A stretch of 18,685 bases of DNA, from assembly GCA_964407285.1 (NCBI GenBank), contig CAYOVG010000105.1, forward strand, positions 1 to 18,685. Reading direction: 5' to 3'. The first letter of the stretch is position 1. Every line of letters starts with the position of its first letter. Shown here piece after piece: positions 13,311-18,685 of the stretch. Position numbers and translations under genes: made by a program. The DNA comes from CAYOVG01 sp964407285. GTDB lineage: Bacteria > Desulfobacterota > Syntrophobacteria > Syntrophobacterales > Syntrophobacteraceae. Under the pieces are notes generated by a model that searched no databases, was not told where the DNA came from, and saw only the letters and a list, made by a program, of their open reading frames with translations.

Positions 13311-16300
13311 ATGAGTACTCCTTTCGTACACCTGCACGTGCATTCGTACTATTCGATGATGAGGGGGGTCAATTCTCCCGAGGATCTGTGCAAGAGGGCG
13401 GCGGAACTGGGGTTTGAGCATATCGCCCTGACCGACACGAACGGGATGTACGGTCTTGTCAATTTTCTGGACGCCGCCCGCAGGTACGGTATCCGTCCCA
13501 TCGTGGGTGCGCAGGTCAGACCTTGCGTCCGGGCGGGAGACGGCGAGACCCGCGGGACGGGCGAGGCTTGCGGGGCGGGTGGAAGCGGCGGCGCGGTGCT
13601 GCTGGCCAAAACGGCAAGGGGCTACGAACTCCTTGCAAATCTTCTCTCCCGGCGTCACCTGGACAGGGATTTCCAGCTCGCGAGCGCCTTTCCCGACTCC
13701 GCATTCGAAGACCTTGCGCTGCTGAGTTCCGACGCGCATCTCCTCCAGACCCTGCGGTCTCGCGCCGAATGCCTGGTCGAAGTGGTCCCCGGTCCCTCGG
13801 ACCGGGACACGTTGGCGATGGCCGGGGAACTCGGGATTCCCCCCGTTGCGACGAACGCGGTCCACTTCATCCATCCCGGCGACCACGCGCTGCACCGGCT
13901 TGCGCGCGCCATAGATCTCAACAAAACGCTCAGCACCATCCCTCCCCATGAAGTGGTGGGGCCGGAGCGCCGTCTGAAGGCGGCCCGTGATATGGCGCTC
14001 CATTTCCCCAACCGACCGGAAGCGCTCTCCAACGCATGGAAGCTTGCCGCCCGTTGCCGGATGGATTGGGATGACCGCTTCCGGACGGTCTTTCCCCGCT
14101 ACGACCGTCACGACTACTGTGCGGGCAACCGTCCTGGCGCCGCCGACAATTCCGACGATGATGTCCGGGCCGGCGGCGGCGTCGATGCCGGCCATGACGG
14201 CCACTCCACCCTTCGGCTGTTGGAAGAGCGCTGCCGGGCGGGAATCCGGTGGCGCTACGGCGAGACGAACCCGGCGGTGGATGCGCGGCTTTGCGAGGAA
14301 CTGGAACTGATCCGCTCCAAGGGATACGTGGACTATTTCCTCGTGGTGGCCGACATCGTCGGGCGGCGGCGCATCCACTGCGGACGTGGGAGCGGGGCCG
14401 CCAGCCTGGTGAGCTATCTGCTGGGCATCACCCACGTAGATCCGATACGGCACAACCTGCTCTTCGGCCGCTTTTTGAATCCCCGGCGCAAGGACCCGCC
14501 GGATATAGACGTCGATTTCCCCTGGGACGAACGCGACGGCCTGATGGAGGAACTCCGCGGCCACTACGGCCCGGAGAGGCTTGCCACGGTTTCCAATCAC
14601 GTGGGATTCGGGGCGCGGGCCGCGGTTCGCGAAACGGCGAAGGTGTACGGCATGCCGGCTTCGGAGATCAAGGGGGTGACCTCCCGCATGAGTTCCTACA
14701 CGCACCCCGGGCGCATGTGGGACCGGGTGAAGACGCACCCGAAATGCCGGGGGATGGAGTTGCACCCGCCTTGGCCGGAAATCCTCGACCTGGCCGCCCG
14801 GCTGGAGTCGCTTCCCCGCCATCTCTCCACCCACTGCGGGGGCGTCATCCTCGTACCGGATCGCATCACGCGCTACGTGCCGGTGCAACGGAACGCCAAA
14901 GGGGCGCGGATCATCCAGTGGGAGAAGGACCAGGCCGAGAAGGCCGGGTTGGTGAAAATAGATCTGCTGGGCAACCGGTCCCTGGCCGTGATCCGGGATA
15001 CCCTGGAGGCTATAGGCAGGAACACGGGAAATGCGCCGGACTACGCAACCCTCAATCCCGTGGACGATCCCGCCGCGCTGGACCTCCTTGCGCGGGGCGA
15101 CTCGATGGGGGTGTTCTACGTCGAATCGCCCGCCATGAGGCAGCTCCAGAAAAAGACGGGCAGAGCGGACTTCGAGCACCTGGTCATCAACTCTTCCATC
15201 ATCCGCCCCGCCGCCAACCGCTACATCCGGGAATACGTCGAACGGGTGCACGGGGTCCCGTACCGGCCCATCCACCCTCGCGTGGAGGCGATACTGGCCG
15301 AAACCTACGGTATCCTGGTCTACCAGGAGCACGTGGTGCAGACGGCCATGGCGCTGGCGGGGTTCGACTGGGGGGAAGCGGACGGCCTGCGCAAAATCAT
15401 CAGCAAGAAGAGCCGCGACAAGATCGAGGATTACCGCAGAAAGTTCCATGCGGGGTGCGCGCGCGAGGGCGTCCCGGCGAGTGTTGCCGGACAGGTGTGG
15501 GACATGTTTCTCTCCTTTGCGGGCTATTCCTTCTGCAAGCCCCATTCGGCGTCCTACGCTCTCGTGAGCTTCAAGTCCGCCTACCTCAAGGCCCACTACC
15601 CGGCGGAATTCATGGCCGCCGTCATCAGCAACGGAGGGGGCTACTACAGCACCTTCGCCTACATCTCGGAGGCGCGCCGGATGGGGATTACGGTGCTCGG
15701 GCCGGACGTGAACGAGAGCGAGTGGGCGTACGAGGGCAGGAGCGCGAGGTGCGCGGGCGGAGGCGGGAGCGGAGATGGGAACACGGGAAGCGACGGGAAC
15801 GGGGACAGCGGAAACAGAGGTGGTGGGAACGGAGAAGGCGGGAACGGGATCATCCGGATGGGGTTTCAACAGCTTCAGAATATCCGGGGGGACACGTTGA
15901 AGGCGCTCCTTGGGGAGCGGAGCGCCGGAGGCCCTTTTACCTCCCTGGAGGACTTCCTCGCAAGGGCGCCGCTGGACCCGTCCGACGGCCGCGTCCTGGT
16001 GAAAAGCGGCGCGCTCGATTCACTGGCGGGCGGACTCAATCGTCCTCAGCTTCTTTGGACGGTCGAGGCGCGGTTGAGGGCGCGGTCGAATGCAAATACC
16101 GTGAAGCCGCCGATCCATTCTGTCCTTGAGGAGGGCAGGAGGGGCGTTAGGGCCTGCAAACATCACTTCCTGAAAGTATCGGTCCCGCCGCTTCCGGACC
16201 TGTCTCCCCGGCGGACATGGCGCCAGGAGGCGGAAACCCTGGGATTCGTCCTCTCGGTCCATCCACTCGCGATGTACGGCCCGGAGTTTGAGAAGTTCCG

Positions 16301-16601
16301 GGGCCGGATAACGCCCGCGGCGGACCTGCCTCGGCACGTGGGCCGGAGCGTCTGGGTAAAGGGCAGGCTCATCACCCGCAAGGAGACCATCACGAAGAGG
16401 GGAAGTCCGATGGAGTTCGTATCCTTCGAAGACGAAACCGCCATCTACGAGGCGGTATTCTTCCCCGACGCCTTCCGGCGCTTCTGCCGGGAACTCGACT
16501 ACAGCAAAGCCTACCTCCTGCAAGGGAAAGTGGAAAGCGAATTCGGGGCCGTGAGCCTCACCGTCCACCGGATGATCCGGGTGCGGCTTCCCACGGCGTA
16601 G
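13311..16601 (+). CDS. dnaE2: Error-prone DNA polymerase DnaE2 (ImuC)
   Basis: The 1096-residue protein is a C-family polymerase that copies past lesions together with ImuB. The PHP domain opens with HLHVHSYYSMMRG (7-19). The palm holds the catalytic aspartates D400 and D402 (PPDIDVDF) and D551 (GLVKIDLLGNRS). HCGRGSGAASLVSYLLGITHVDP (356-378) and FAGYSFCKPHSASYALVSFKSAYLKAHYP (736-764) are further family blocks. A C-terminal OB fold runs about 1012-1090 (VWVKGRLITRKETI). It is close to the usual DnaE2 length. Three low-complexity Gly-rich insertions stand out at about 71-94, 271-298 and 815-846. The start at 13311 is chosen because the PHP motif begins there; an upstream ATG at 13209 would add an Arg-rich stretch encoded by a repeat. 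It lies 139 bases after imuB. Confidence 0.92.
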   Translation: MSTPFVHLHVHSYYSMMRGVNSPEDLCKRAAELGFEHIALTDTNGMYGLVNFLDAARRYGIRPIVGAQVRPCVRAGDGETRGTGEACGAGGSGGAVLLAKTARGYELLANLLSRRHLDRDFQLASAFPDSAFEDLALLSSDAHLLQTLRSRAECLVEVVPGPSDRDTLAMAGELGIPPVATNAVHFIHPGDHALHRLARAIDLNKTLSTIPPHEVVGPERRLKAARDMALHFPNRPEALSNAWKLAARCRMDWDDRFRTVFPRYDRHDYCAGNRPGAADNSDDDVRAGGGVDAGHDGHSTLRLLEERCRAGIRWRYGETNPAVDARLCEELELIRSKGYVDYFLVVADIVGRRRIHCGRGSGAASLVSYLLGITHVDPIRHNLLFGRFLNPRRKDPPDIDVDFPWDERDGLMEELRGHYGPERLATVSNHVGFGARAAVRETAKVYGMPASEIKGVTSRMSSYTHPGRMWDRVKTHPKCRGMELHPPWPEILDLAARLESLPRHLSTHCGGVILVPDRITRYVPVQRNAKGARIIQWEKDQAEKAGLVKIDLLGNRSLAVIRDTLEAIGRNTGNAPDYATLNPVDDPAALDLLARGDSMGVFYVESPAMRQLQKKTGRADFEHLVINSSIIRPAANRYIREYVERVHGVPYRPIHPRVEAILAETYGILVYQEHVVQTAMALAGFDWGEADGLRKIISKKSRDKIEDYRRKFHAGCAREGVPASVAGQVWDMFLSFAGYSFCKPHSASYALVSFKSAYLKAHYPAEFMAAVISNGGGYYSTFAYISEARRMGITVLGPDVNESEWAYEGRSARCAGGGGSGDGNTGSDGNGDSGNRGGGNGEGGNGIIRMGFQQLQNIRGDTLKALLGERSAGGPFTSLEDFLARAPLDPSDGRVLVKSGALDSLAGGLNRPQLLWTVEARLRARSNANTVKPPIHSVLEEGRRGVRACKHHFLKVSVPPLPDLSPRRTWRQEAETLGFVLSVHPLAMYGPEFEKFRGRITPAADLPRHVGRSVWVKGRLITRKETITKRGSPMEFVSFEDETAIYEAVFFPDAFRRFCRELDYSKAYLLQGKVESEFGAVSLTVHRMIRVRLPTA

Positions 16602-16633
16602 TTCCGCAAATTCTGTCCATGATCACAAACTCA

Positions 16634-16663
16634 TTGCCATTACACTGAACTTTGTCCTATTCT
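16634..16663 (+). promoter_or_regulatory. Candidate promoter for the SulP gene
   Basis: TTGCCA (16634-16639) and TATTCT (16658-16663) are 18 bases apart. The surrounding sequence is AT-richer than the neighbouring genes. The start codon of the SulP gene is about 240 bases downstream, leaving a long leader. It is weaker than the lexA promoter and is a candidate only. Confidence 0.35.
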
Positions 16664-16899
16664 AATCCGGCGCTGGATGAGACTATCGCCCTTTCGGACA
16701 AAGCCGCGGGCAGAGAACGTCGGTCCGGGATATCCGGACCGGCCCGGTTGCCGGGAGCGCGCCGGTCTCCCGATTCCGGAAGATTGCCGTGTACGTGAAT
16801 TCGTAAAGGATGCGTGGGAAGGCCGGACTCCACAACTACCCCGAATCCAGGGGTCACGTATGTCCATCGGAGAAGAGGTGGATTAAGGGGGGACTTTCA

Positions 16900-18675
16900 A
16901 TGAGCGGCGACCATTTTCCATTACACCATGAGAGCCATGAAACGCAAGCCCGGGGGGCGGCGCTCTTATTTCCTCTCCTGGAAGTGCTGCAGAGCCATAA
17001 GCCGAAGGATTTTGTCGTCGATCTCCTGGCAGGCTTCATCATCTCGGTGGTGCTCATTCCCGAAACCATCGCCTATGCCTCTCTCGCGGGACTGCCCCCG
17101 GAGATGGGGCTTTACACCGCCATTGTGGCGTTCTTCATCTACGCCCTGGTGGGACCATCCAGGCAATTGGTGGTGGCTCCCGTGTCGGTGATTTCGCTTA
17201 TGGTCGCGGCAACGCTCGTCCCGTACGGGCTGGAACCGGAGCATTACATAGCCTGCGCCCCGATTCTCGCGCTGGTGAGCGGGGTGCTTTGCATCGCTCT
17301 CGGGGTCATGCGGGCCGGATTCCTCGAAAACTTCATTTCCCATCCGGTGCTGGTCGGCTTTACGACCGCCGCGGCGTTGATAGTGGCCATCACTCAGCTT
17401 CCGCACCTGCTGGGCATCCATCCGGACCCGAGCGACGCCCCGCGAGGCATTCTCCATACCCTGTACCAGTCCATCATCCATGTGGGCGAGTGCAACTGGG
17501 TGACCCTCATCATCAGCCTGGCTGGTCTTGCCGCCATCGCCGTCTCGAAACGGATCAATCCTCTCATTCCCGGTCCCCTGGTCAATGTGTTGCTTGGGGT
17601 CCTGATAGTCAAAACCCTGGGTCCCATGAGCGGGATGGATGTGGAAGTCATAGGAGAGATCAAAGGTACGTTGCCCCGGTTCGAATTGCCCCGGATTTTC
17701 GATCCGTCGCTCTACCGGGGACATCTCGGGGTGGCCGGTCTCGTTGAGGCGGGCGTCGTGATCGGTCTCGTGGCGTTCATGGAGACCCTTTCCATCTCGA
17801 AGATCATGGCGGGCCGGACCAGGCGTCGAGTGGATGTGAACCGGGAACTCGTCGCCCTGGGGCTCTCCAATCTGGGAGCGTCCTTCTTCTTCTGCTACCC
17901 GGCGGCGGGGAGCTTCTCCAAATCCTCGGTGAGCTACCAGGCGGGAACCAGGAGCCAGTGGGCCGCACTGGCTGCGGTGGGCATGGTCGTCCTCACGGTG
18001 CTCTTTCTCGCTCCTTTGCTGGCCGAAGTGCCGAAAGCGTGCCTGGCGGCCATCGTGATGACGGCGGTCTACCATCTTATCGATATTCCCGTTATCAAGC
18101 GGGCATTCGAGGTCAGGAAGAGCGACGGGATAGTCATGATGGTGACGTTTCTCGGCACTCTGATCATTGGTGTCCAGAAGGGTATCCTGTTGGGAATCAC
18201 CGTGTCCTTCGGCTTCATGATCTGGCAGATGGCTCGCCCGCGAGTCACTGTTGTCGGACGGATAGAAGGCACGGAAGCCAGCTTCCAGGATATTGAACTG
18301 GTCAAAGCGGAAACATGGATCGATTTGCTCATCATCAAAGTGGAAGGCCCTCTCTACTTTACGAGCGCAAACCAGATAGAAAACACCGTGATCAACCTCC
18401 TTGCGGACAATCCGGACGTTCGGACCGTGATCCTGGACGCCGGCGCCATAACGGACCTGGATATCTCGGGCGAGAAGCTTTTGTGGGACCTCCTTCGCAT
18501 CATGATTCTCAAGGAGGTTCATTTCCTCATGGCGGGTATGACAAAGTCGGTGGGAGAGATATTGCGCAGGTCCGGGTTCCATGAGTTTCTCGGTCCGGAA
18601 AACTGCTTCCACGCTCTCCCTGAAGCCGTAGAGGCGGTGCAGCGGGAAGAACGGGCGGGGAGGTCCCTGCCTTAA
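16900..18675 (+). CDS. SulP-family anion transporter with STAS domain
   Basis: The 591-residue inner-membrane protein belongs to the SLC26/SulP family, which moves sulfate, bicarbonate or other anions. The family signature is clear at 54-72 (PETIAYASLAGLPPEMGLY) and in SRQLVVAPVSVISLM. About 12 to 14 hydrophobic segments lie between 37 and about 440, including GFTTAAALIVAITQLPHLLG and ETLSISKIMAGR. The cytoplasmic STAS domain occupies about 472-585, with ILDAGAITDLDISGEKLLWDL, the pattern of an anti-sigma-antagonist fold used to control the transporter. The start is taken at 16900, where AAGGGGGGAC precedes the ATG by about 7 bases. An upstream ATG at 16810 would add 30 residues with no family likeness. 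The substrate cannot be read; no sulfur assimilation gene is next to it. Confidence 0.92.
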   Translation: MSGDHFPLHHESHETQARGAALLFPLLEVLQSHKPKDFVVDLLAGFIISVVLIPETIAYASLAGLPPEMGLYTAIVAFFIYALVGPSRQLVVAPVSVISLMVAATLVPYGLEPEHYIACAPILALVSGVLCIALGVMRAGFLENFISHPVLVGFTTAAALIVAITQLPHLLGIHPDPSDAPRGILHTLYQSIIHVGECNWVTLIISLAGLAAIAVSKRINPLIPGPLVNVLLGVLIVKTLGPMSGMDVEVIGEIKGTLPRFELPRIFDPSLYRGHLGVAGLVEAGVVIGLVAFMETLSISKIMAGRTRRRVDVNRELVALGLSNLGASFFFCYPAAGSFSKSSVSYQAGTRSQWAALAAVGMVVLTVLFLAPLLAEVPKACLAAIVMTAVYHLIDIPVIKRAFEVRKSDGIVMMVTFLGTLIIGVQKGILLGITVSFGFMIWQMARPRVTVVGRIEGTEASFQDIELVKAETWIDLLIIKVEGPLYFTSANQIENTVINLLADNPDVRTVILDAGAITDLDISGEKLLWDLLRIMILKEVHFLMAGMTKSVGEILRRSGFHEFLGPENCFHALPEAVEAVQREERAGRSLP

Positions 18676-18684
18676 AAAGGAGGG
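18674..18684 (+). promoter_or_regulatory. Strong ribosome binding site for a gene beyond the window
   Basis: AAAAAGGAGGG overlaps the stop codon of the SulP gene. A Shine-Dalgarno this strong, directly after the stop, implies that another gene starts within about 10 bases outside the window and is co-transcribed with the transporter. Confidence 0.6.
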
Positions 18685-18685
18685 C

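Noticed and set aside
13224..15869. An 881-codon open frame on the reverse strand opposite dnaE2
   Set aside because: It is the antisense of a well-conserved polymerase in GC-rich DNA, has Arg/His/Val-rich composition and shows no domain. Long antisense frames are expected at this base composition.
14249..16129. A 626-codon forward frame inside dnaE2
   Set aside because: It overlaps conserved polymerase motifs in another frame and has a Gly/Arg/Pro-rich composition typical of a shifted reading.
16966..18612. A 548-codon reverse frame opposite the SulP gene
   Set aside because: It is antisense to clear SulP and STAS motifs and is rich in His, Asp and Arg without recognisable domains.

Overview
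The window is GC-rich chromosomal DNA from a Gram-negative bacterium. The gene content suggests a deltaproteobacterium or Desulfobacterota, possibly of the Syntrophobacter type. The grounds are an outer-membrane barrel protein, a periplasmic HtrA protease, a purine formyltransferase that stands alone, a short MetE-like methyltransferase and an error-prone lexA-imuB-dnaE2 cassette. The assignment is an inference from gene types and style; no 16S or other marker is present. I see no rRNA, tRNA, CRISPR array, phage or complete insertion sequence.

Left part (1-6422): the 3' end of a moeA-like molybdenum cofactor gene; a CDP-alcohol phosphatidyltransferase; a reverse-strand AbrB-type regulator with an extra N-terminal domain; about 880 bases with no convincing gene; a reverse-strand MetE-like protein; a divergent forward-strand AICAR formyltransferase (PurH without its cyclohydrolase half); and a convergent gene for a two-domain protein of unknown function. 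A 9-bp-stem hairpin lies between the last two genes.

Middle part (6423-11285): a long leader region with inverted repeats, then a Do/HtrA protease with two PDZ domains. A hairpin-rich spacer with degenerate repeats separates it from a convergent outer-membrane beta-barrel gene. A 72-residue membrane protein and a receiver-only response regulator follow. The regulator is broken by one extra base.

Right part (11286-18675): the most interesting unit. A LexA-like self-cleaving repressor, a Y-family polymerase homologue that has lost all three catalytic carboxylates (an ImuB) but keeps a beta-clamp motif, and a DnaE2 polymerase lie in order on one strand. This is an SOS mutasome cassette in which no ImuA is visible and a private LexA sits at the head. 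A good sigma-70 promoter with a 9-bp direct repeat in its spacer and a strong leader hairpin precede it. DnaE2 carries three low-complexity Gly-rich insertions. The window ends with a SulP anion transporter and a strong ribosome binding site for a gene just outside.

The genes fall into several unrelated small units rather than one pathway. Only the LexA/ImuB/DnaE2 set is clearly a cooperating system.
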